Shown here: piece by piece, positions 1 to 5,357 of the stretch
Layout of the letters: each line of letters begins with the position of its first letter
Position numbering within the stretch: position 1 is the first letter of the stretch
Source: an uncultured Pseudomonas sp.
GTDB taxonomy: Bacteria > Pseudomonadota > Gammaproteobacteria > Pseudomonadales > Pseudomonadaceae
NCBI RefSeq assembly: GCF_946885885.1
Contig: NZ_CAMPHN010000260.1
Location: forward strand, 1 to 5,357
Length of the DNA stretch: 5,357 bases
Direction of reading: 5' to 3'
Notes under the pieces: model-generated
What the model saw: the letters and a program-made list of their open reading frames with translations, nothing else
What the model was told of the DNA's origin: nothing
Databases searched by the model: none
Program-made: the position numbers and the translations under genes

Positions 1-2089
1 GCTCGTTGCGCTCGCCGGTCGGCCCTTGCAGCTCTTCGCGGCCCAGACGCAGACGCGCCTGCTGAGCGTAGTAACGGCAGAAATCCACCGCCTCGCGCAC
101 TTCGTCGATACCGTCCTGCATGGACTTGCCGGCTTCCACGGTGCACAGCGCCATCAGCTCGCCACGGTTGGCTTCGAGCAGGTCGGCCAGGCGCTCGAAG
201 ATGCTTGCGCGGCTGTCGATGGCGGTGGCGTTCCAGCGCGGCCAGGCCGCGTGCAGCACGTTCAGCGCTTCGGCCGCCTGGGCGGCAGTGGCGAACTTGG
301 CGCTGCCGACCACTTTGCTCAGCTGGTAAGGGCAGCGTACTTCCTGCGCGGTGCCGGCGAGTTTCTCGCCATTGATCACCGGTGCGGCTTGCCATTGACG
401 GGACAGGTGCGGCTGATAGGCGAGCTCGAGCTCGGCCCAGGTGTGCTGAATATTCATGTTTAGGCCTTGAGAATTTTTCCGCGCACTGCCGAACAGCGCA
501 GGTGGGAGAGGAATTTTGTCGTTGCCGAGGGTTCTGCACGCACGCAACTGGGTCACCGGATGGTCGAGCAGCGACTCGATCGGCGTGTTCGGGTCGACCA
601 ACTGGTGCACGAACGAGGAGTTCGCGCCGTTTTCCAACAGGCGGCGTACCAGATACGGCAGCAGGTCCTTGTGCGCGCCGACCGGGGCATAGATGCGCAC
701 GGTCTTGCGGTGCTTTTCCAGAACGGTGTCGTAGAGCGCGTCGCCCATGCCGTGCAGGCGCTGGAATTCGAACTCGCGCGGCTGCTTCTGCTCGGCGGCG
801 ATCGCCAGGATGCAACTGACGGTGTGGGCGTTGTGGCTGGCGAACTGCGGGTAGATCACCCCGCGGGTGAACTCCGACAGCAGGAAGCGCGCACAGGCCA
901 AATAAGAGGTATCGGTGCCTTCCTTGCGGGTGAATACCGGGTAACCCTCCAGACCCTGGACCTGGCACTGCTTGATCTCGGTGTCCCAGTACGCGCCCTT
1001 GACCAGGCGCAGCGGCATCTTCTCGCCGAGCTCTTTACCCAGCAGGGTCAGCCATACCAGCACCGGCAGACAGCGCTTGGAATACGCCTGCACCACCAGG
1101 CCGAACTCGCCCCAACCCTTGAGGGCCGGATCGCGCATCAGCTTTTCATAGAGTTCCAGCGACAGTTCGAGGCGATCGGCTTCTTCGGCATCCACCGAGA
1201 TACCGACGCCCAGCTTGCGCGCCCGCACGGCCAGTTCCAGCACGTTGGCGAACAGCTCGGTGAGCACGCGCTCGCGCTGGGCCACTTCGTAGCGCGGGTG
1301 CAGGGCGGACAGCTTGATCGAGATCGACGGCTTCGGTCCCGGCCCGACCTGCCCTTCGGCACCGACGGTGTCGATGGCCTTGCGGTAGTCGGCCATGTAC
1401 TTCTCGGCGTCGGCCTGGGTCAGCGCCGCTTCGCCGAGCATGTCGAAGGAGTAGGTGTAGCCCTTTTCGCGCTCCGGGCGGCCGTTCTTCAGCGCTTCGG
1501 CGATGTTGCGACCGAGCACGAACTGCTTGCCCATCAACTTCATCGCCTGGTTCATCGCGGCGCGGATCACCGGCTCGCCGGAACGTTGGATCAGGCGGCC
1601 GAGAACGTTTTTCGGACGGCCGTCGGCGGTTTCCGGGTCGACCACCTTGCCGGTCATCACCAGGCCCCAGGCGGCGAAATTGACCAGCACGCTGTCGCTC
1701 TTGCCGAGATGGCGTTCCCACTCGGCGGCGTTCAGCTTGTCGCGGATCAGCGCATCGGCGGTGGCGGCGTCCGGCACGCGCAGCAAAGCCTCGGCCAGGC
1801 ACATGAGCATCAGCCCTTCCTGGGTATCGAGGCTGTACTGACGAAGCAGTGCGTCGAGGGTATCGACGGCATTGTCCCGGCTACGTACGTCCTGAATCAG
1901 GGTACGGGCGCCGCGGCTGATGGCCGCAATGCCGGCTTCGCCGGGATCGGCGAGCTCGAGGAGCTCAGTGAGATAGGCTGCCTCGTCAACGCTGTAATTA
2001 GCACTGATGACAGGGAAAAAATCGGCGGCCTTGGCGTCGGAGATCCGCTTAAGGAACTCGCTCTGCAAGACGTGACTGGCTTTGAACAT
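1..2089 (-). CDS. putA: Bifunctional proline dehydrogenase / P5C dehydrogenase PutA, N-terminal 696 residues (3' end outside window)
   Basis: PutA oxidises proline to P5C with FAD, passing electrons to the membrane quinone pool. It then oxidises glutamate semialdehyde to glutamate with NAD+. The frame is open without interruption from 2089 to the left edge. Residues 1-~180 match the PutA arm and helical domain (MCLAEALLR, ALIRDKL). The PRODH barrel shows SIKLSALHPRYE with flavin-site lysine K259, RLVKGAYWD (361-369), FASHNAHT (416-423), EFQRLHGMG (441-449) and the substrate-binding arginine pair R482/R483 in RRLLENGAN. From ~550 the P5CDH domain begins (CTVEAGKS 648-655, then EVREAVDFCRYYA). 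Its catalytic Cys and Glu lie beyond the window. There is no ribbon-helix-helix domain, so this form is a pure enzyme and not the autorepressor type. ATG at 2089 is preferred because AAGAGG (2104-2099) sits 9 nt upstream. An in-frame ATG at 2098 directly touches that site. The gene is divergent from the DUF3422 gene. Confidence 0.97.
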   Translation of the reverse strand, partial: MFKASHVLQSEFLKRISDAKAADFFPVISANYSVDEAAYLTELLELADPGEAGIAAISRGARTLIQDVRSRDNAVDTLDALLRQYSLDTQEGLMLMCLAEALLRVPDAATADALIRDKLNAAEWERHLGKSDSVLVNFAAWGLVMTGKVVDPETADGRPKNVLGRLIQRSGEPVIRAAMNQAMKLMGKQFVLGRNIAEALKNGRPEREKGYTYSFDMLGEAALTQADAEKYMADYRKAIDTVGAEGQVGPGPKPSISIKLSALHPRYEVAQRERVLTELFANVLELAVRARKLGVGISVDAEEADRLELSLELYEKLMRDPALKGWGEFGLVVQAYSKRCLPVLVWLTLLGKELGEKMPLRLVKGAYWDTEIKQCQVQGLEGYPVFTRKEGTDTSYLACARFLLSEFTRGVIYPQFASHNAHTVSCILAIAAEQKQPREFEFQRLHGMGDALYDTVLEKHRKTVRIYAPVGAHKDLLPYLVRRLLENGANSSFVHQLVDPNTPIESLLDHPVTQLRACRTLGNDKIPLPPALFGSARKNSQGLNMNIQHTWAELELAYQPHLSRQWQAAPVINGEKLAGTAQEVRCPYQLSKVVGSAKFATAAQAAEALNVLHAAWPRWNATAIDSRASIFERLADLLEANRGELMALCTVEAGKSMQDGIDEVREAVDFCRYYAQQARLRLGREELQGPTGERNE

Positions 2090-2148
2090 CACGCCCATCC
2101 TCTTGTGGAGTGTATTGTTATCGGTCTAGCGCAGCTTCGCCGGTCCGA

Positions 2149-2163
2149 CCAATTACAAATTGG
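2149..2163. promoter_or_regulatory. Palindrome CCAATTacaAATTGG upstream of putA (candidate operator)
   Basis: This is a perfect 6-bp inverted repeat around a 3-bp centre, ~60-75 bp upstream of the putA start. It is AT-rich within a GC-rich context. The position suits a transcription-factor site controlling putA. Since this PutA lacks its own DNA-binding domain, a separate regulator is expected; an AraC-type or Lrp-type proline regulator is known in pseudomonads. Which protein binds is inference, and I could not place convincing -35/-10 boxes. Confidence 0.4.
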
Positions 2164-2230
2164 CCAAAGCCTGCGCACTGCTTCAGTGAGTGGCTGAATT
2201 TAGTGGCAGAGCGATGACAGCTTCTTGCTG

Positions 2231-2261
2231 AAAACTCTGGAGTTTTTGCGAAAAGCTCCAG
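2231..2261 (+). promoter_or_regulatory. Overlapping inverted repeats in the putA/DUF3422 intergenic region
   Basis: AAAACTCtgGAGTTTT (2231-2246) is a perfect 7-bp palindrome with a 2-bp centre. The right half, CTGGAGTTTT (2237-2246), can instead pair with AAAAgCTCCAG (2251-2261), with one bulged G. The two pairings share the GAGTTTT segment and exclude each other. This could be an operator for a dimeric regulator, or an alternative-stem leader RNA upstream of the DUF3422 gene. No T-run terminator follows directly. Function is unproven. Confidence 0.35.
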
Positions 2262-2296
2262 CACCGGGAACTTCTCGCGAACATTCGTTTGAAAAA

Positions 2297-2327
2297 CCGC
2301 GAAAGCGCGGCTCGGCGTGACACGCCG
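2297..2327 (+). promoter_or_regulatory. Two adjacent GC-rich hairpins just upstream of the DUF3422 gene
   Basis: CCGCG-aaag-CGCGG (2297-2310) is followed 2 bp later by CGGCGTGaCACGCCG (2313-2327), a perfect 7-bp inverted repeat around one base. The second ends 3 bp before an in-frame ATG at 2331 and ~50 bp before the preferred ATG at 2379. In RNA these stems could occlude initiation at 2331; in DNA the second could be an operator. Chance is possible in GC-rich sequence. Confidence 0.3.
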
Positions 2328-2378
2328 CTCATGGCCTGCGTCACTGCTGCATTCCTTCTGGCCGCGCAGACTCCACCC

Positions 2379-3611
2379 ATGCATCCGCAAAGAACCGTTC
2401 TGCATAACGAACTGCATGCTCGCCCCTCGCTGTATTTCAACGAGCCGGCGCATGTCTTTCATATCGCTCTGCTCGACCAGAGCGGCGTCAGCGAAGCGGT
2501 GATCGCCACGCTGGCCGAACGCGCGCCGGCCCCCTGGCCGCCCGGCACCGCCCAAGGCTTGGTGCAAATGGATGGCGGCCCGCTGAAGTGGGAACGGCAT
2601 GCCGAGTTCTTCACCCTGACGTTGATGCTGCCCAAGCAAGCCAACGGCGAATTCTGGCCGGCCCTGCCGGAGGCGTTGGCGGCGCTGATCGAGCCCTACC
2701 GGCAACTGATCATCAATGCCGTGCAGATCCTCGTGGAGTCGGAACAACACTGGGAAGGCCATAACGCCCGCTATGGTTTCAAAGACCCGGCCGGCTCGCA
2801 TATCGGCGGCGGCGATGCCACGGTATGGAGCGATTTCCAGCTCGCCGCGGATGGTTTCAACCGCATCCTGCTGGTCAACCGCGCGCTCAATGCCTACCGT
2901 CTCGGGCGGATGATCCGCCGCCTGCTGGAAATCGAAACCTACCGCATGATGGCCTCGCTGACGCTGCCGGTGGCGCAGACCGTCGACCGCCAACTCAAGG
3001 CATACGACCAGCAACTGGCGAAACTGTCCGACCGCAATGCCGACCCCGGCGCCAGCAATGCCAAACAGCTGCTCAGCGATATCGCCCTGCTCTCCGCCAC
3101 CCTGGTGCGCAACACCGCGATCCACCGGCAACGCTTCAGCGCCGCCGAGGCCTATGCACAATTGGTGTTCGAGCGCATCACCGAGCTGCGCGAAAGCCAT
3201 GTCGGCGACTGCCAACGCCTCGGCGTATTCATCGAGCGGCGTTTCAAACCCACGGTGCGTTACTGCGCGGTGACCGAACAACGCCTGCTGCGCCTGGGGC
3301 AGAGCGTGGCCAACCTCGGCGAATTGCTGCAAACCCGGGTCCAGGTCGAGGTGGAAGAGCAGAATTCGGAGATCCTGCGCAGCCTAAACACCCGCGCCAA
3401 CACCCAGATCAAGATCCAGAAGGCGGTCGAAGGCTTGTCGATCATCGCCATCAGCTACTACCTGCTGAGCCTGTTCAAACTCGGCGTCGAGGGCTTGCAC
3501 AGCCTGGGCATCGCCTTCTCGCCGGAAATGGCCGCCAGCGTGCTCGGGCCGGCGGCGCTGGCGATCATCGGCGGCATCGCCTTGCGTATCCGCAAAGCCA
3601 AGCGACACTGA
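2379..3611 (+). CDS. DUF3422 family protein with two C-terminal transmembrane helices
   Basis: The 410-residue product fits the DUF3422 family, whose function I do not know to be established. The N-terminus MHPQRTVLHNELHARP and the later LKWERHAEFFTLTLML are typical family motifs. The long middle section (~110-345) is mostly helical and charged. Two hydrophobic segments follow, at ~352-371 (GLSIIAISYYLLSLF) and ~386-404 (VLGPAALAIIGGIAL), then a basic RIRKAKRH tail. This predicts a large cytoplasmic domain anchored in the inner membrane by a C-terminal hairpin. The start is uncertain. ATG 2379 fits the family N-terminus, but neither it nor the in-frame ATG 2331 or TTG 2289 has a good Shine-Dalgarno site. 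The stop TGA overlaps the first base of the inverted-repeat element that follows. The gene is divergent from putA. Confidence 0.92.
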   Translation: MHPQRTVLHNELHARPSLYFNEPAHVFHIALLDQSGVSEAVIATLAERAPAPWPPGTAQGLVQMDGGPLKWERHAEFFTLTLMLPKQANGEFWPALPEALAALIEPYRQLIINAVQILVESEQHWEGHNARYGFKDPAGSHIGGGDATVWSDFQLAADGFNRILLVNRALNAYRLGRMIRRLLEIETYRMMASLTLPVAQTVDRQLKAYDQQLAKLSDRNADPGASNAKQLLSDIALLSATLVRNTAIHRQRFSAAEAYAQLVFERITELRESHVGDCQRLGVFIERRFKPTVRYCAVTEQRLLRLGQSVANLGELLQTRVQVEVEEQNSEILRSLNTRANTQIKIQKAVEGLSIIAISYYLLSLFKLGVEGLHSLGIAFSPEMAASVLGPAALAIIGGIALRIRKAKRH

Positions 3612-3735
3612 GAGGTTGTGAAAAAACTCGCGCCTACTGCGACCGCCTCCAAGCGCCCGCTGCTGACGTAGCGCGCCTTGCCGCGAACACCTGGAGACGC
3701 TCTCGCTACGGCGCTCGATATTTTCACAACCTCTG
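3611..3735. repeat. MITE/REP-like element with 14-bp perfect terminal inverted repeats
   Basis: AGAGGTTGTGAAAA (3611-3624) is the exact reverse complement of TTTTCACAACCTCT (3721-3734). Imperfect complementarity continues inward to about 3651 and 3692, including a CTCCA / TGGAG match. The centre holds a further stem, CGTAGCG (3667-3673) with CGCTACG (3704-3710). The tetranucleotide ACTG occurs on both outer flanks (3607-3610 and 3736-3739), as a short target duplication would. There is no ORF of its own. It most resembles a non-autonomous palindromic insertion. It could equally act as a large bidirectional terminator hairpin between the DUF3422 and HDOD genes. Copy number elsewhere in the genome cannot be seen here. 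Confidence 0.62.
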
Positions 3736-3796
3736 ACTGCCATTGATCGCCTGCAAGGCTAAGTGCCAGCGCGCTGCCTACACTGTCGAAAACGGC

Positions 3797-3801
3797 AGGA
3801 G
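3797..3801 (+). promoter_or_regulatory. Shine-Dalgarno AGGAG that fixes the HDOD gene start
   Basis: AGGAG lies 9 nt upstream of TTG 3811. An in-frame GTG at 3763 has no comparable site, so the TTG is preferred. A TACACT at 3779-3784 resembles a -10 box, but no matching -35 is visible. Confidence 0.6.
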
Positions 3802-3810
3802 CGCACGATC

Positions 3811-4683
3811 TTGAGCACGGACACCCTGGCTGGCGAAGTTTCCGAGTATTCGATCTATCGACGGGTCGTTTCGCAGCTGATGCAGGGCGAGGAACAGCTG
3901 CCCAGCCTGCCCGCCATCACCCTGGATATCCGCCGCGCTTTGGGCGATGCGCAGGTGCCGATGACCGCCCTGGTGCGCCTGATCAGCCGCGACCCGGCGC
4001 TCAGCGCTCTGCTGATGAAACACGCCTCCTGCGCGCTGTATCGGCACAGCCACGCGCCGAAAACCCTGAGCGAAGTGATCGTCCTGCTCGGCATGGGCGA
4101 GGTCGATCGCATCACCATGGTGCACAGCATCAAGAGTCTGTTCACCCTGCACAGCCCGGCGCATAAACGCCTGTTCGTCGAAGCCTGGAGCCGTCTGGTA
4201 CTCAAGGCCAGCACCAGCGCCCTGCTGGCGCGCCTGCTCGGCCATGTGACGCCGCAGCACGCCTTGCTCGCCAGCCTGCTCAGCGAAGTCGGCACCCTGG
4301 CCGTGCTCTCGGCGTTTCGGGATGCGAGCACGCCACCCGACCAACAGCTGTACGGCAAACTGTGCCGCGAATACAGCAAGTCCCTCGGCATTATCGTGCT
4401 GAAGAAGTGGGCGGTGGACGGCGAGTACATCGAAGTGACCCGCGAGGCCGGCAACTGGCAATGCAGCGGCGGGCCGCACATAGATCTGCTCGATCTGGTC
4501 AATCTGGCGCTTTACCACGCCCTGAAAGAACGCCATATCGATGTCGGGCTGCCGCCGCTGCAGGAGTTGGCCGCTTACCGCAAGCTGTTTCCGCCACAGG
4601 ATTCCATCGGCGAAAACGGCGAATTGAGAATGATCGTCGACCATCGCGAGGACATTCACGCGATTGCCGACACCCTGCGCTGA
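3811..4683 (+). CDS. HDOD domain-containing protein
   Basis: The 290-residue product is predicted to be a cytoplasmic signalling or regulatory protein. The HDOD signature runs in order: LPSLPAITLDI (from ~30), ISRDPALSALLMKHASCALY (58-77) and an LSEVIVLLGMGEV helix (~87-98). Then come HALLASLLSEVG (150-161), where HD-superfamily proteins usually have a LLHDIG-like motif, and KKWAVDGEYIEV around W200. The HD metal-binding pair is not evident, as expected for HDOD proteins, which are thought to be non-catalytic scaffolds or sensors. No GGDEF, EAL, receiver or other output domain is attached, so it is a stand-alone HDOD protein. The rare TTG start is chosen for the AGGAG 9 nt upstream; an upstream in-frame GTG (3763) would add 16 residues lacking a family match. 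It sits ~75 bp after the inverted-repeat element and 110 bp before the small gene at 4794. A role in chemotaxis, c-di-GMP or stress signalling cannot be decided from sequence. Confidence 0.9.
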   Translation: MSTDTLAGEVSEYSIYRRVVSQLMQGEEQLPSLPAITLDIRRALGDAQVPMTALVRLISRDPALSALLMKHASCALYRHSHAPKTLSEVIVLLGMGEVDRITMVHSIKSLFTLHSPAHKRLFVEAWSRLVLKASTSALLARLLGHVTPQHALLASLLSEVGTLAVLSAFRDASTPPDQQLYGKLCREYSKSLGIIVLKKWAVDGEYIEVTREAGNWQCSGGPHIDLLDLVNLALYHALKERHIDVGLPPLQELAAYRKLFPPQDSIGENGELRMIVDHREDIHAIADTLR

Positions 4684-4693
4684 CAGCGTCTAA

Positions 4694-4726
4694 ACGGGGG
4701 CGTGCGAGTCGTCGGCAATGCCCCGT
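4694..4726 (+). terminator. Weak hairpin after the HDOD gene
   Basis: ACGGGG (4694-4699) can pair with CCCCGT (4721-4726) across a 21-nt loop, 10 bp after the HDOD stop codon. There is no U-tract, so it is a poor intrinsic terminator and may be only a transcript-end stabilising stem. Confidence 0.25.
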
Positions 4727-4779
4727 GAAGCTGCAACAAAAACGACATGAGGCTGCTCTAAAGTGCCTACTCGATTTTC

Positions 4780-4785
4780 AGGAGG
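4780..4785 (+). promoter_or_regulatory. Strong Shine-Dalgarno AGGAGG for the small gene
   Basis: AGGAGG lies 8 nt upstream of GTG 4794 and is the best ribosome-binding site in the window. It selects GTG 4794 over the in-frame GTG 4788, which is only 2 nt away. Confidence 0.65.
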
Positions 4786-4793
4786 GTGTGCCG

Positions 4794-5009
4794 GTGAGCC
4801 GTATCACGAGAAATCTGTGCAAGACGCTGGACCTGGTCGCCGACAATAACGAGGCCGCCGCCATCGCGGTGATGCGCGCGGCGGAACGCATCGGCGACGA
4901 TCTGCTCAAACAGCAACTGTTCAATGTGATCCACCGGATGAATCAGGACGCCGATCAATTGCGCTTGGCGCGCGAAGCGATCGCCCTGCAAGGCATGCAG
5001 CGGGCCTGA
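4794..5009 (+). CDS. Small hypothetical protein, 71 residues, predicted all-helical
   Basis: I do not recognise a family. The product starts MSRITRNLCKTLDLVADNNE and continues with an amphipathic, alanine- and leucine-rich pattern (AAIAVMRAAERIGDDLL, then QQLFNVIHRMNQDADQLRL). This suggests two or three soluble helices, with no signal peptide and no membrane segment. One cysteine is present (C9). The frame stays open far upstream, into the HDOD gene, because of GC-rich sequence. The real start is taken as GTG 4794 because of the near-consensus AGGAGG 8 nt before it. The gene is 110 bp downstream of the HDOD gene on the same strand and is followed by a GC-rich hairpin. Coding status rests on the ribosome-binding site, balanced composition and helical periodicity. 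A structural or regulatory partner role is possible but unsupported. Confidence 0.68.
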   Translation: MSRITRNLCKTLDLVADNNEAAAIAVMRAAERIGDDLLKQQLFNVIHRMNQDADQLRLAREAIALQGMQRA

Positions 5010-5037
5010 TTTCCCGCCACGGCGCCACCGAGCGCCC

Positions 5038-5070
5038 GCGCACGCAAAGCCTGCCAAGCGTGCGCCTTTA
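5038..5070 (+). terminator. Candidate intrinsic terminator after the small gene
   Basis: GCGCACGC (5038-5045) and GCGTGCGC (5058-5065) form a perfect 8-bp GC-rich stem with a 12-nt loop. It is followed by CTTTA and then more pyrimidines. It starts 28 bp after the stop codon at 5009. The U-tract is short, so termination may be partial. Confidence 0.42.
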
Positions 5071-5092
5071 CTCCTGCCTGCGCCTCACGCAG

Positions 5093-5115
5093 ACTCGCGC
5101 CACTATCGCGCGGGT
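5093..5115 (+). promoter_or_regulatory. Inverted repeat upstream of the YdjM-like gene
   Basis: ACTCGCGC (5093-5100) pairs with GCGCGGGT (5108-5115) through eight pairs, one of them a G-U wobble, around a 7-nt loop. It lies 31 bp before the ATG at 5147. It could be an operator or a 5'-leader stem. It does not match a LexA box. Confidence 0.28.
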
Positions 5116-5146
5116 TCACTACGCACTTGGCCAGGGATGGAAAACC

Positions 5147-5357
5147 ATGATCATCGGACATGCACCGGGCGCTTATATCGCCAGTACGCTGCTGCACGGC
5201 AGGTTGTTCGCCGACCGGATGTCGGCCAAGGCGTTTATTCTCGCCGGGGTGTTCGGCGGGATCGCCCCCGACCTGGACATGCTCTACTTCCACCTGGTCG
5301 ACCAGCGCCAACATCACCATCACAGCTATTTCAGCCACTGGCCTCTGGTATGGCTGG
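5147..5357 (+). CDS. YdjM-like membrane-associated metal-dependent hydrolase, N-terminal 70 residues (3' end outside window)
   Basis: The visible part resembles the YdjM / LexA-binding inner-membrane hydrolase family, predicted zinc- or metal-dependent membrane enzymes with no firmly established substrate. Family features visible are an early histidine (H5 in MIIGHAPGAYIAS), a hydrophobic segment at ~28-41 (KAFILAGVFGGIAP) leading into the acidic motif APDLDMLYFH (D42, D44, H49), and a histidine cluster with a trailing histidine (H56-H59, then SYFSH ending at H64). This matches the usual HH...H arrangement after PDLD. The ATG at 5147 has AGGGA (5133-5137) 9 nt upstream. An ATG at 5137 is in another frame and is rejected. 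The family is typically ~160-250 residues with several more membrane helices, so most of the protein is missing. The small gene upstream is separated by a likely terminator, so this gene probably has its own promoter in 5070-5146. Confidence 0.85.
   Translation, partial: MIIGHAPGAYIASTLLHGRLFADRMSAKAFILAGVFGGIAPDLDMLYFHLVDQRQHHHHSYFSHWPLVWL

Noticed and set aside
467..2197. 576-codon open frame on the plus strand opposite putA
   Set aside because: It is antisense to an unmistakable PutA coding frame. Its product has no recognisable domain and its composition (His, Arg, Gln, Gly rich) is typical of a GC-rich shadow frame.
2118..3332. 404-codon open frame on the minus strand opposite the DUF3422 gene
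   Set aside because: The plus-strand frame carries DUF3422 motifs and membrane helices. The minus product shows no family signal and is a shadow.
3611..3735. Possible tRNA or structured ncRNA in the inverted-repeat element
   Set aside because: The length and long palindromic ends do not fit a tRNA cloverleaf, and no T-loop or anticodon arm pattern is seen. A palindromic insertion or terminator explains it better.
3778..4659. 293-codon minus-strand frame opposite the HDOD gene
   Set aside because: Shadow of the HDOD coding frame. It has no recognisable domain.
4362..4793. Upstream extension of the small gene's frame into the HDOD gene
   Set aside because: The extension is Arg/Pro-rich shadow sequence overlapping the HDOD frame. 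The strong AGGAGG places the real start at 4794.
5116..5146. LexA box upstream of the YdjM-like gene, suggested by the family name
   Set aside because: No CTGT-N8-ACAG-type sequence is present in this interval or in the preceding gap.
5137..5357. Alternative frame starting at ATG 5137
   Set aside because: It encodes an Arg/Pro-rich shadow product, while ATG 5147 gives the conserved PDLD and histidine motifs of the YdjM-like family.

Overview
The window looks like chromosomal DNA from a Pseudomonas-type gammaproteobacterium. It is GC-rich, with strong G/C third-position bias. It carries a trifunctional-type PutA that lacks the N-terminal ribbon-helix-helix domain, followed by DUF3422, HDOD and YdjM-like genes. 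The genus assignment is inferred from protein similarity recalled from memory, not from a search.

Layout. Positions 1-2089 on the minus strand hold the first ~696 codons of putA (proline dehydrogenase plus the beginning of the P5C dehydrogenase domain); the rest lies off the left edge. A 289-bp divergent intergenic region (2090-2378) follows and is rich in short palindromes. One is a clean 15-bp palindrome upstream of putA. A cluster of overlapping inverted repeats lies upstream of the next gene. Reading rightward, 2379-3611 encodes a DUF3422 protein with two C-terminal membrane helices. A ~125-bp element with 14-bp perfect terminal inverted repeats (about 3611-3735) abuts its stop codon and looks like a MITE or REP-type insertion. 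Then come an HDOD-domain protein (3811-4683, TTG start chosen by its Shine-Dalgarno), a small 71-residue helical protein (4794-5009, GTG start), a hairpin that may be a terminator (5038-5070), and the 5' end of a YdjM-like membrane-associated metal-dependent hydrolase (from 5147, cut by the right edge).

How the genes relate. Only putA has a well-defined metabolic role: oxidation of proline to glutamate. Because this PutA starts directly in the helical arm and lacks the DNA-binding domain, it should not repress itself, so a separate regulator probably acts in the divergent region. The four rightward genes are co-directional, but they are separated by gaps of 110-200 bp containing hairpins and the repeat, so they are more likely several transcription units than one tight operon.

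The most interesting items are the MITE-like element that supplies the DUF3422 stop codon, the resemblance of the DUF3422 C-terminus to the CorA membrane module without its GMN motif, and the palindrome-dense putA/DUF3422 intergenic region. I do not see a clear new multi-gene system.
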